64,000 nucleotides of DNA, from NCBI GenBank assembly GCA_016706595.1, contig JADJJH010000002.1, positions 868,001-932,000 on the forward strand, in the 5' to 3' direction. This stretch comes from Bacteroidota bacterium (GTDB lineage Bacteria > Bacteroidota > Bacteroidia > Chitinophagales > Chitinophagaceae). How positions within the stretch are numbered: the first letter of the stretch is position 1; each line of letters opens with the position of its first letter. Shown piece after piece: positions 18,306 to 26,323 of this stretch. A program made the translations under genes and the position numbers. The notes under the pieces are model-generated. The model searched no databases, was not told the DNA's origin, and saw nothing but the letters and a program-made list of their open reading frames with translations.

Positions 18306-18328
18306 ACAGAATTGATATAAAGTTGAAA

Positions 18329-18745
18329 TTAAAATTGTTCTGTTCCTGCAAAAAAGAAACTACCTTCAATTAAAGCATTTTCATCGCTGTCACTTCCGTG
18401 AACTGCATTTTCACCAACACTCGTAGCAAAACGCTTACGAATAGTTCCTTCTTCAGCTTGTGCAGGATTTGTTGCACCAATTAAAGTTCTGAAATCGGCT
18501 ACTGCATTATTCTTTTCAAGTATAGCTGCTACAATATGACCGCTACTCATAAATTCACAAAGCTCTCCATAAAATGGACGCTCTTTATGCACTTCATAAA
18601 AACGACCGGCAGTTTCCATTGAAAGTTTGGTCATTTTCATGGCTTTAATTCTAAATCCTGCTTCGTTAATTTGGGCAAGTATCGCACCAATATGCCCTGC
18701 TTTTACTGCATCAGGCTTAATCATAGTAAATGTAATGTTCGACAT
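18329..18745 (-). CDS. ndk: Nucleoside diphosphate kinase
   Basis: Transfers the gamma phosphate of ATP to nucleoside diphosphates through a phosphohistidine. 138 residues from the ATG at 18745, which gives the family start [19 protein letters not shown]; a 10-residue upstream extension lacks support. The catalytic His is in [12 protein letters not shown] (about residue 115), and [16 protein letters not shown] is the Kpn-loop region. A TACATTTG promoter is 18 bases upstream and a strong terminator follows. Confidence 0.97.
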   Translation of the reverse strand: MSNITFTMIKPDAVKAGHIGAILAQINEAGFRIKAMKMTKLSMETAGRFYEVHKERPFYGELCEFMSSGHIVAAILEKNNAVADFRTLIGATNPAQAEEGTIRKRFATSVGENAVHGSDSDENALIEGSFFFAGTEQF

Positions 18746-18763
18746 AATTATTTTTTTGTTGCG

Positions 18764-18771
18764 CAAATGTA
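18764..18771 (-). promoter_or_regulatory. -7 promoter element of ndk
   Basis: The minus strand reads TACATTTG 18 bases upstream of the ndk ATG at 18745, and excludes the longer start at 18775. Confidence 0.55.
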
Positions 18772-18819
18772 TCACAAGTCATGCATATAAAAATTTGCAG
18801 TAACAATTCATTCAGAAAC

Positions 18820-18850
18820 AAAAAGCCCGTTCAACTCGAACGGGCTTTTT
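18820..18850 (-). terminator. Terminator of fiber-like gene A
   Basis: AAAAAGCCCGTTC, a 5-base loop and GAACGGGCTTTTT form a perfect 13-bp stem with T runs on both strands. It lies 20 bases after the stop of the fiber gene. Confidence 0.9.
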
Positions 18851-18870
18851 AATCATAATATTTGCAAAAG

Positions 18871-21564
18871 TTATTTTGCTTCTTTTGTTTCTATTTGCAC
18901 TTTTTGCATCGGAGTTGAGGGATGCATACGTTCCATCATTTCTTCATGCTTTTGAACTGTATTTCTTTTTACCTGAGGTTTAGTTTCTTCTTTACTTTTT
19001 TCAACATATCCAATTCCTGCTGTTTCCGGTTGTCCATTTTCAACAGGATTTAAAAATTTACCTTTCTCTTTTCCAACTTTATCAACTTCAGCCACAATTC
19101 GGTGCGCTTGTGCCATGGCATCATTTCGCACACCACTTACTTGCCAGCTTACTTTTACATTCGGTTGATTTGTTTTTATCTTGAATTGATTGTTGTGTAC
19201 TTCTTCAGAAATAATTGCTTGCGCAAATGTTCCAATTACCGTAAGTTGATATTTAAAATCAATATTCAGCGCTTCGAAATAGGAAGGTAAACTTACTATT
19301 GCATCGCCATTTGCATCGGTTGTAATATTGCCATTATAAATATTCATCATATCATTACTTTCTATTGATGAATGAACCAAATACTTATTGGCAGGATCTG
19401 TTGGGTGGTCAATTTTAAAAGCTTTAATACCTGAAGAGGCGGATGTTGCATACAGCAAACCATCAAAATATCCGGCATAATTACCGGTTCCATTTGCACT
19501 TCCTTTTACACCTATCCAATTCCCTAAACCCGAAACTCCAATACCAAATATCGTTGAACTTGGGGTTGAACGCCCCATAACACCTATTGCATCTTGAGCA
19601 TAATTCCCTAAGTATTCGCCATGCACAACACCTTCGTTGTATAATGCAGGGCTCAACGATCCATTGCCGGAAGTAAAGTATCCGGCTGAATTTGAATCGC
19701 CTATTCCATTGATTGCAACTCCATTTCCAGAATATGATTCTACGCCATTGCCATCAGTTGAATAAGCTTCCATGGCATTGCCTGCAAATGAAAAACCAGC
19801 AACTCCAGTACCATAGGTACTGCCATTACCATAAACCGCATTGCCATTTCCGTTGTTTGTAACTACGCCATATACTCCATAATATGGTGACATTCCTTTT
19901 ACTCCAATCCAACCACCTTCTCCAACTGTCCCCACTCCATAGCCCAATGTATTTGTATTTTTACCATAAATACCCACATAATCTTGTACCGCATTCCCTG
20001 TATATTCACCTACTAAAACGCCATTATATAATGCAGGACTATTAGCACTTGAATTAAGAAAATAACCTGCAGCCATACTATCTGCGGAAGCATATAATCC
20101 GTAATTTAAGCTTGAAGATCCAATTAAACCTATACCTAAACTTGAAAAACCCCTAACACCATTTCCTGAATTAGAGCTTCCATATACACCGGTTGCCGCA
20201 TCCGAATGGCCATTTACACCATAATAATTACCAACACCTCTTACCCCAATACCCCAGTTGCTCAATGCTAGACTTTGTCCGTAAACACCCACAATATCAA
20301 CAGAAACCGCAGGGCCTGTATATTCTCCTCGTATTATGCCATTTGTAAAGGCAGTTGATGCGTCTGTAACATGTAATTTTGAAGCCGGACTTGTGATACC
20401 TATGCCAACTTTGCCTGTTGCGTCTATGGTTGCTCGTGTTAAATTATTAGTACCAAACTCAAGACTGCTATTTTCACGATTTACCATACTTGCAGCATTC
20501 CCAGCCATGCGGATATCTAATCCATCAGCGGCTAAATGGCCGGTAGTGCTATTGGTAATTTTCAAAGTATCACCACTCACAGCACTATTAAAATGAACTT
20601 GTGTTGCAGGAATAGCGTTGCCTCCTAAACTTAAATTTTCTGTTGTAAAGTCGGCAAATAGTTTCAGTTTAGAAGTACCGCCTTTAAACAAACTTAAACC
20701 TACACTTCCTGAATTACTGATTAAAAACCCACCACTATTATTTCCGAAGGCTAATAAATTAGCATAAGGAAACTGGGTAGTAACACCAGGGTATCCACCT
20801 GCATAGGTAGTGCCATATTTTGTAAAAGTTGCATATTTTGTAGCATCATCATTATACATAGTAAATCTTCCAGCTCCTGCGGAGTTTAGGTTTTGCATAC
20901 GCAGATGCTCTTGTACAACCGCTGCATTATTAAATATGTGAAACTTAGCAGAAGGTGTAATAGTTCCTAAACCTACATTGGTTCCATTATCAAAAACCTG
21001 TGAATTGTAAATGGTATTGGCTGCGGTGAACTTCGTAAGAAAATTTACAGTGCCTGTGCCAGCAGCGGATGTTGAAACATTACCAGAACGAGTTCCTCCA
21101 TGTTCTCCACCAACCGTTTCACGAGCGATACCTGCTTTGTCGGCATAAATTGCATAAGGCACCGATAATAATTGCGTAGTACCTGCATCTACATAATTGC
21201 TTCCACCTGTTGGGTCAATGGCTACACGAATATATTTATTGCCTGTTTCCCATTTTACGGTTTTCATTTCACCTAAAACAGGTGTTCCATTACCAATTTG
21301 CAAAGTATACAAACCAAATTCATTGGTTGAAATCAATTGGGTTTCTTCGTACTCTGCCATGGTAGCATCTTCGGTAGGAAGTACCGTAAGCTTAACGGCC
21401 AATTGTTGTTTAGATAGAGGATTGCCTTTGCTATCGCGAGCAATACCTTGGTAATTAAATTTTTGTGGAACTTGTGCTTTAGCATCAGGTGCCATGTAGA
21501 AACCCGACATCAATGCCATGAAGCCGAGGGCGACTAATTTTTTTGGATTTAATTTTCGTTTCAT
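18871..21564 (-). CDS. Fiber-like secreted protein A
   Basis: 897 residues. A signal peptide ends at about residue 30 (PDAKA-Q). Residues 31-150 are the N-terminal domain often seen on Bacteroidota fiber-like proteins (PQKFNYQGIARDSKGNPLS ... LLSVPYAIYADKAG). Phage-tail-fiber-like phrases follow (VGLGTITPSAKFHI, VGIGITSPASKLHV), then three Gly-rich modules starting GEYTG or GEYLG at about 413, 519 and 649. The C-terminal segment from about 710 (AFKIDHPTDPANKYLVH ... VSWQVSGVRNDA) is a module I recall from many secreted proteins, and it ends in a charged tail. No T9SS domain is seen. The first about 210 residues are nearly identical to protein B. Adhesin or surface fiber is likely but unproven. 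Confidence 0.75.
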   Translation of the reverse strand: MKRKLNPKKLVALGFMALMSGFYMAPDAKAQVPQKFNYQGIARDSKGNPLSKQQLAVKLTVLPTEDATMAEYEETQLISTNEFGLYTLQIGNGTPVLGEMKTVKWETGNKYIRVAIDPTGGSNYVDAGTTQLLSVPYAIYADKAGIARETVGGEHGGTRSGNVSTSAAGTGTVNFLTKFTAANTIYNSQVFDNGTNVGLGTITPSAKFHIFNNAAVVQEHLRMQNLNSAGAGRFTMYNDDATKYATFTKYGTTYAGGYPGVTTQFPYANLLAFGNNSGGFLISNSGSVGLSLFKGGTSKLKLFADFTTENLSLGGNAIPATQVHFNSAVSGDTLKITNSTTGHLAADGLDIRMAGNAASMVNRENSSLEFGTNNLTRATIDATGKVGIGITSPASKLHVTDASTAFTNGIIRGEYTGPAVSVDIVGVYGQSLALSNWGIGVRGVGNYYGVNGHSDAATGVYGSSNSGNGVRGFSSLGIGLIGSSSLNYGLYASADSMAAGYFLNSSANSPALYNGVLVGEYTGNAVQDYVGIYGKNTNTLGYGVGTVGEGGWIGVKGMSPYYGVYGVVTNNGNGNAVYGNGSTYGTGVAGFSFAGNAMEAYSTDGNGVESYSGNGVAINGIGDSNSAGYFTSGNGSLSPALYNEGVVHGEYLGNYAQDAIGVMGRSTPSSTIFGIGVSGLGNWIGVKGSANGTGNYAGYFDGLLYATSASSGIKAFKIDHPTDPANKYLVHSSIESNDMMNIYNGNITTDANGDAIVSLPSYFEALNIDFKYQLTVIGTFAQAIISEEVHNNQFKIKTNQPNVKVSWQVSGVRNDAMAQAHRIVAEVDKVGKEKGKFLNPVENGQPETAGIGYVEKSKEETKPQVKRNTVQKHEEMMERMHPSTPMQKVQIETKEAK

Positions 21565-22145
21565 AATTTCTAATTTTCGTTTTGTTTTTAATATTGATTA
21601 AGTTATTAGGGCATTTCTAAAAACTTCTCAGGCGAGGCTTTTGGATTTTTCAAAGGCTAAGTTTACTAACGTAAATAAAGGGTTTGAAAAATTCGAATAA
21701 CGAAGCATCAGAGGTTTTTAGAGATGCTCATTAGTGTGTTTTTTGAATTTTGTAAGAGAGGGTTTCGATATCATGTATCATTAAATAATAATTACCTGCT
21801 GCTAATGCAGTAAGGTTCAAGCTAAATTTATTGGTGCTTATTTTTGCGCATCTTGCTGAGCAATAACTACTTTACCTGTTGCATCTATGAGCTGATAACT
21901 AAAGCATCATTTAGTACATCTGGCGTTTCAATAAATAAAATATTATCGGTAGGGTTCGGATAAACTTTAATTAAGGAACTCAAAGTGTTTAACCCATCAT
22001 CCGAATGGTTTTGTGAAGATGTTGCATCAGCTGCAGGTTGCAAATAACCTTGCGTTACAATTAAATTACCGCTATGTTCGGTAGAAATTAAAGTCATTTC
22101 ACCGATACTATATTCAAAGGTATTTCCATTGATTGTAGCACGGTT
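20925..22145 (-). repeat. Segmental duplication, copy 1
   Basis: About 1.2 kb covering the 5' 630 bases of fiber gene A, its upstream gap and most of the preceding small T9SS gene. It is nearly identical to 24898-26115, with scattered single-base changes and a few indels. Identity fades abruptly at both ends. Confidence 0.9.
21611..21727 (-). repeat. 3' inverted-repeat element, copy 1
   Basis: 117 bases bounded by 18-base inverted repeats (GCATTTCTAAAAACTTCT and, at the other end, the complement of GCATCTCTAAAAACCTCT). It starts 4 bases after the stop of the small T9SS pseudogene, with CTCTGATGCTTCG at the end nearest the gene. Confidence 0.75.
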
Positions 22146-22241
22146 ACTTGCCGAATTTAAGGAAGTTTGGGCATTTGCGTAATGGGTAAGTATGATGAAA
22201 TTCAAACTTAAAAATGCGATGATAAATTTATTTTTATACAT
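21731..22241 (-). pseudogene. Frameshifted small T9SS protein (copy of 25703-26215)
   Basis: From the ATG at 22241 the frame gives a signal peptide, QTSLNSASNRATINGNTFEY and the start of a T9SS domain (IKVYPNPTDNILFIETPDVL), then breaks after LNDA and stops at 21885. Comparison with the intact copy shows two single-base losses in homopolymers: AAAA to AAA at about 21901 and TTTTTT to TTTTT at about 21841. They do not restore the frame. The T9SS tail is therefore lost, so the product should not be surface-sorted. The signal peptide differs from the paralogue. Assembly error in homopolymers is an alternative. Confidence 0.85.
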
Positions 22242-22256
22242 AATAATTGTTTTGAA

Positions 22257-22264
22257 CAAATCTA
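22257..22264 (-). promoter_or_regulatory. -7 element of small T9SS pseudogene / fiber A
   Basis: The minus strand reads TAGATTTG, matching TAnnTTTG, 16 bases upstream of the ATG at 22241. Confidence 0.4.
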
Positions 22265-22317
22265 ATAAAAATAAGGCAAAGCGATCATGATTTTGTATTG
22301 CTTTATCATCACTAAAA

Positions 22318-22349
22318 AAATAAACCGCCTCGATGGAAGCGGTTTATTT
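22318..22349 (-). terminator. Terminator after small basic secreted gene
   Basis: AAATAAACCGC and GCGGTTTATTT form an 11-bp stem; on the minus strand it is followed by a T run. It lies 19 bases after the stop at 22368. Confidence 0.85.
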
Positions 22350-22367
22350 GATTTGGGTCAGATGAAA

Positions 22368-22739
22368 TTATTTTCTCGGACCACCTTGACCTGATTGGGT
22401 CGTTTGACGTAGATGCTTTTCGGCATCAGTGAGTTCTCTTTTAGGTGCTGTACCTGAAGCCTGTCCGTTTGAAGTAGGTGCTGTGGTTTTTGTTGCATGC
22501 TGTTTATCAATTACGATTTGAGCAGGTCGATTTTTTTCTGCCTCATTCATAACAGGTGCCTTACGCACAGGCGCTTCTTCAAGTTTTACCGGTTTTGGAT
22601 TTTTAAATTCTTCTGAATTTTCATAATGTGCACGTTTTGCTTTTTGTTGTGCACTTAATTGGTCAGCCGTTGCATTTTGCTGAGCCGTGCCTGCAAATCC
22701 TGCAAGGCAAAGGATAGATACAAATATTAATTTTTTCAT
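22368..22739 (-). CDS. Small basic secreted protein, unknown function
   Basis: 123 residues with signal peptide MKKLIFVSILCLAGFAGTAQ. The mature part is polar and charged, predicted disordered: Gln/Lys-rich (ADQLSAQQKAKRAH), several Pro-Val-Lys segments and a Gly/Arg end (GQGGPRK). No known domain and no T9SS tail. It lies 43 bases after fiber gene B and before a terminator, so it is probably the last gene of the B operon. The A module has no equivalent. Confidence 0.75.
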   Translation of the reverse strand: MKKLIFVSILCLAGFAGTAQQNATADQLSAQQKAKRAHYENSEEFKNPKPVKLEEAPVRKAPVMNEAEKNRPAQIVIDKQHATKTTAPTSNGQASGTAPKRELTDAEKHLRQTTQSGQGGPRK

Positions 22740-22782
22740 TTTCGTTTATTTTTTATTTATAATTTTCGTTTATCAGAACTGA

Positions 22783-25539
22783 TTATTCCATTACGAGGAT
22801 GGTTACATAAGAATACTCGTTATTATTCCAGTTCAAACTACTAGAGCTACCAGCCATACCGAATGTATAAGTGCCAGGTGTTAAGCCAGTTACAAATCCT
22901 GTTATTGTATAAGTTTGGCGAGTATTTTGTAAACACCTTAAATCAAAGATTCCGCCACCTAGTGAAATGATGGTTCCAAAGGTTTCTTGATAAGCTGGGT
23001 ATATATCTAAATCAGTTGCGCCTCCAACTGAAACTGAACCTAGTGAAACAGTTGCTGTCCACATAACCTTTTGTGTTGAAGAAGTTATTGTAGCAGTTGC
23101 TGAGGTTGGCGAAAGAAATGCAAATGTTGAACTTGGGGTATTTGTACCTCCACTGAAATTTCCACCAGTTTGGTTTGCTTTCCAACTTGCATTACCTGAC
23201 GCATCAGAAGTTAATACTTTTCCATTTCCTTCGGTACCATCATTAATTTGAACATAGCCATCAAACTGAGCAGCTTTTAAATTTGAATCTGCTGAAACTC
23301 TAAGTGACGGGGTGCCCAACGCCATGTTTCCAGTTACTTGCAAGGTTGGTGTACCTGAAAAAGTATTATTTTTATTCATATTTACCGCTTCAAATATTCC
23401 GGTTTTATTTACATCTATTGCAAATCCATCATATGCTTCATCAATGCGTAACATCGAAGACCCAAATGGTTTACTGCCAGCAAGATCATTTAAGTGCATT
23501 GAATAGTTTGTGCTATTACTGGATAAAAGTTCGAAAGTTGAAGCCGGTGTTGTTGTTCCAACACCAATATTTCCACCCATAAAAGCTGCAAGAGGTCTCA
23601 AGGCATCGCCACCTAAACTTACAAATTTTGTTGAACCAGACATCGAGGAACCTGAAGAAAAGATACCGCCATAACCACCTGATCCATTACCTGTTGCATG
23701 TCCCCACACACCAAAGTTTTCGAACGATGTATTCGGAGTTGCTTGTCCACCACCAATAAGCGCTTTTGACCAAATTGTACCACCACCACTTACACCATCA
23801 TTTGAAATAGCACTAATTGCATTACCATCATAAATTGCTCCATTATTAAAAAATGTTGCTGAGGCACTGTCTGGACGATTATCACCAGTATTCTCAACAT
23901 CCAAAGTTGATATTGGTGAAACAGTTCCAATACCTAAACGCCCAGTATTCACAATTACATTTCCTGTATCGGCAACTAAAGCATTGCCTGAAGTTGATTT
24001 TAGATAAGCACCCATGCCAGTGTTCGATAAGCCCATTAATGCTGTACCATCATTTGATGTACCAAGCACACCAATCGCTTGATTCAACCAATTAGCTGAA
24101 CCATATAATCCTACATCACGATTATTAAATGGTAAGGGTGATGAACCAAAACCTCGTCCAAAAACACCGGCACCATAGTCGCCATTCGTAACTTGTCCGA
24201 TGACACCGTACGTAAGTGAACTACCTCCTGTAACTGATCCAGTTGAGAGGTAGTTACCTGTTGTTGAATCTTCGCTAATGGTTGAGTTAGAAACTAATGC
24301 ACTATCGTTCACAGCATTAATTTCCAATTTCGCCATTGGAGTTGCTGTGTTTATACCCACGTTCCCATCAGCAAGAATTGTAGCTCTTTGGGTATTGTTA
24401 GTTCCAAAACTTAAACTGCTATTTTCACGATTAGTGATACTAGCAACATTTCCAGTATTTCGAATGTCTAAACCATCGTTGGCGGTATGGCCTGTTGTAT
24501 TATTCGATAAAAGCATACTCATGGTTGTTCCGTCTGTATTATTCATATGCACTCGAGCAACCGGTGTACTATTACCTCCAATTCCCACATTTTCAGTAGT
24601 AAAATCGGCATGGAATTTTAATTTACTTACTCCTGATTTAAAAATACTGATACCCACATTACCACCGGAACTAATTAAAAATCTTCCTAGTCCATCGCCT
24701 GATGCAATACCATTATTACCAAAAGCCAATAAGTTTGCATAAGGGTAAAGTGTTGTTACGCCTGGATAGCCACCTGCAAAGGTTGTACCATATTTTGTAA
24801 AGGTTGCATAGCTTCCACTTAAATCATTATACATGGTAAATCTACCTGCACCGGTTGCGCTTGCATTTTGCATACGTAAATGTTCTTGCACCACCGCCGC
24901 ATTATTAAATACGTGAAACTTAGCAGAAGGTGTAATAGTTCCTAAACCTACATTGGTTCCATTATCAAAAATCTGTGAATTGTAAATGGTATTGGCTGCG
25001 GTGAACTTCGTAAGAAAATTTATAGTTCCTGTGCCAGCAGCGGATGTTGAAACATTACCAGAACGAGTTCCTCCATGTTCTCCACCAACCGTTTCACGAG
25101 CGATACCTGCTTTGTCGGCATAAATTGCATAAGGCACCGATAATAATTGCGTAGTACCTGCATCTACATAATTGCTTCCACCTGTTGGGTCAATGGCTAC
25201 ACGAATATATTTATTGCCTGTTTCCCATTTTACGGTTTTCATTTCACCTAAAACAGGTGTTCCATTACCAATTTGCAAAGTATACAAACCAAATTCATTG
25301 GTTGAAATCAATTGGGTTTCTTCGTACTCTGCCATGGTGGCATCTTCGGTAGGAAGTACCGTAAGCTTAACGGCCAATTGTTGTTTAGATAGAGGATTGC
25401 CTTTGCTATCGCGAGCAATACCTTGGTAATTAAATTTTTGTGGAACTTGTGCTTTAGCATCAGGTGCCATGTAGAAACCCGACATCAATGCCATGAAGCC
25501 GAGTGCTACTAATTTTTTTGGATTTAATTTTCGTTTCAT
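22783..25539 (-). CDS. Fiber-like secreted protein B
   Basis: 918 residues. The signal peptide and first about 210 residues match fiber A almost exactly (same SP, PQKFNYQG, LLSVPYAIYADK). The middle diverges with other fiber-like phrases: VGIGGNSTPVARVHM, VGINTATPMAKLEI, LGIGTVSPISTLDV and IGVGTTTPASTFEL, then GTEGNGKVLTSDASGNASWK at about 765. The last about 130 residues form a separate beta-rich domain ending SYVTILVME, unlike the C-terminus of A. No T9SS tail or S74 chaperone domain is recognised. Follows the intact small T9SS gene, which may be its partner. Confidence 0.75.
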   Translation of the reverse strand: MKRKLNPKKLVALGFMALMSGFYMAPDAKAQVPQKFNYQGIARDSKGNPLSKQQLAVKLTVLPTEDATMAEYEETQLISTNEFGLYTLQIGNGTPVLGEMKTVKWETGNKYIRVAIDPTGGSNYVDAGTTQLLSVPYAIYADKAGIARETVGGEHGGTRSGNVSTSAAGTGTINFLTKFTAANTIYNSQIFDNGTNVGLGTITPSAKFHVFNNAAVVQEHLRMQNASATGAGRFTMYNDLSGSYATFTKYGTTFAGGYPGVTTLYPYANLLAFGNNGIASGDGLGRFLISSGGNVGISIFKSGVSKLKFHADFTTENVGIGGNSTPVARVHMNNTDGTTMSMLLSNNTTGHTANDGLDIRNTGNVASITNRENSSLSFGTNNTQRATILADGNVGINTATPMAKLEINAVNDSALVSNSTISEDSTTGNYLSTGSVTGGSSLTYGVIGQVTNGDYGAGVFGRGFGSSPLPFNNRDVGLYGSANWLNQAIGVLGTSNDGTALMGLSNTGMGAYLKSTSGNALVADTGNVIVNTGRLGIGTVSPISTLDVENTGDNRPDSASATFFNNGAIYDGNAISAISNDGVSGGGTIWSKALIGGGQATPNTSFENFGVWGHATGNGSGGYGGIFSSGSSMSGSTKFVSLGGDALRPLAAFMGGNIGVGTTTPASTFELLSSNSTNYSMHLNDLAGSKPFGSSMLRIDEAYDGFAIDVNKTGIFEAVNMNKNNTFSGTPTLQVTGNMALGTPSLRVSADSNLKAAQFDGYVQINDGTEGNGKVLTSDASGNASWKANQTGGNFSGGTNTPSSTFAFLSPTSATATITSSTQKVMWTATVSLGSVSVGGATDLDIYPAYQETFGTIISLGGGIFDLRCLQNTRQTYTITGFVTGLTPGTYTFGMAGSSSSLNWNNNEYSYVTILVME

Positions 25540-26115
25540 AATTTCTAATTTTCGTTTTGTTTTTAATATTGATTAAGTTATTAGGGCATTTCTAAAAACT
25601 TCTCAGGCGGGCTTTTGGATTTTTCAAAGGCTAAGTTTACTAACGTAAATAAAGGGTTTGAAAATTCGAATAACAAACATCAGAGGTTTTTAGAGATGCT
25701 CATTAGTGTGTTTTTTGAATTTTGTAAGAGAGGGTTTCGATATCATGTATCATTAAATAATAATTACCTGCTGCTAATGCAGTAAGGTTCAAGCTAAATT
25801 TATTGGTGCTTATTTTTTGCGCATCTTGCTGAGCAATAACTACTTTACCTGTTGCATCTATGAGCTGATAACTAAAAGCATCATTTAGTACATCTGGCGT
25901 TTCAATAAATAAAATATTATCGGTAGGGTTCGGATAAACTTTAATTAAGGAACTCAAAGTGTTTAACCCATCATCCGAATGGTTTTGTGAAGATGTTGCA
26001 TCAGCTGCAGGTTGCAAATAACCTTGCGTTACAATTAAATTGCCGCTATGTTCGGTAGAAATTAAAGTCATTTCACCGATACTATATTCAAAGGTATTTC
26101 CATTGATCGTAGCAC
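24898..26115 (-). repeat. Segmental duplication, copy 2
   Basis: Near-identical partner of 20925-22145, spanning the 5' part of fiber gene B, the intergenic inverted-repeat element and the small T9SS gene up to its signal peptide. Confidence 0.9.
25586..25699 (-). repeat. 3' inverted-repeat element, copy 2
   Basis: 114 bases, nearly identical to copy 1 because it lies inside the segmental duplication. The same terminal inverted repeats are present, and it starts 4 bases after the stop of the small T9SS gene. Confidence 0.75.
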
Positions 26116-26215
26116 GGTTACTTGCGGTATTCAATGAAGTTTGGGCATGTATACTTTGTACACTCATCAGCAGCCCGAATGAAACTAAGGTGCTGTAAAT
26201 TTTTTTCTTGTTCAT
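25703..26215 (-). CDS. Small T9SS-sorted secreted protein
   Basis: 170 residues from the ATG at 26215, signal peptide MNKKKIYSTLVSFGLLMSVQSIHAQ. The short mature part (TSLNTASNRATINGNTFEYS, EMTLISTEHSGNLIVTQGYL) is a family I recall as standing beside fiber-like genes in this phylum. The rest is a T9SS type A sorting domain (IKVYPNPTDNILFI ... LAAGNYYLMI). Nearly all of the mature protein is therefore sorting signal, suggesting a small surface-anchored factor. It precedes fiber gene B by 163 bases and is probably co-transcribed. Role unknown. Confidence 0.8.
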   Translation of the reverse strand: MNKKKIYSTLVSFGLLMSVQSIHAQTSLNTASNRATINGNTFEYSIGEMTLISTEHSGNLIVTQGYLQPAADATSSQNHSDDGLNTLSSLIKVYPNPTDNILFIETPDVLNDAFSYQLIDATGKVVIAQQDAQKISTNKFSLNLTALAAGNYYLMIHDIETLSYKIQKTH

Positions 26216-26230
26216 AATGTTTATTTTCAA

Positions 26231-26238
26231 CAAACATA
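26231..26238 (-). promoter_or_regulatory. -7 promoter element of small T9SS-fiber B operon
   Basis: The minus strand reads TATGTTTG, 16 bases upstream of the ATG at 26215 and in the same relative place as in the A module. Confidence 0.45.
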
Positions 26239-26257
26239 GAGTACAAAACTAAAAATA

Positions 26258-26284
26258 AAATGACCATTGAGTAAATGGTCATTT
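26258..26284 (-). terminator. Terminator after CHU_C gene
   Basis: AAATGACCATT, a 5-base loop and AATGGTCATTT make a perfect 11-bp stem 40 bases after the stop at 26324. Confidence 0.75.
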
Positions 26285-26323
26285 CTTTATGGTAATTGGT
26301 TTGTTTTAACTGAATTCCGGCAA

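Larger units (their letters stand above)
17526..18328 (+). other. Gene-free repeat-rich interval
   Basis: About 800 bases with no credible gene. In order it holds three ATATGCTGATGTG-type tandem units (17527-17579), a GC-richer block (17630-17800) that resembles a dispersed Bacteroidota intergenic repeat, three degenerate CCTCTGCTTCTC...CTCTGCGGTAAAA units (17950-18285), and the ndk terminator (18276-18305). Short open frames here have no start context or composition of genes. Confidence 0.7.

Noticed and set aside
24278..24742. 154-residue open frame on the plus strand
   Set aside because: Lies wholly antisense to fiber gene B, with no start context or domain; a shadow of its low-complexity sequence.
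18871..25539. Possible prophage because of fiber-like proteins
   Set aside because: Both fibers have signal peptides and neighbour T9SS proteins, and no capsid, terminase, integrase or lysis gene is present.
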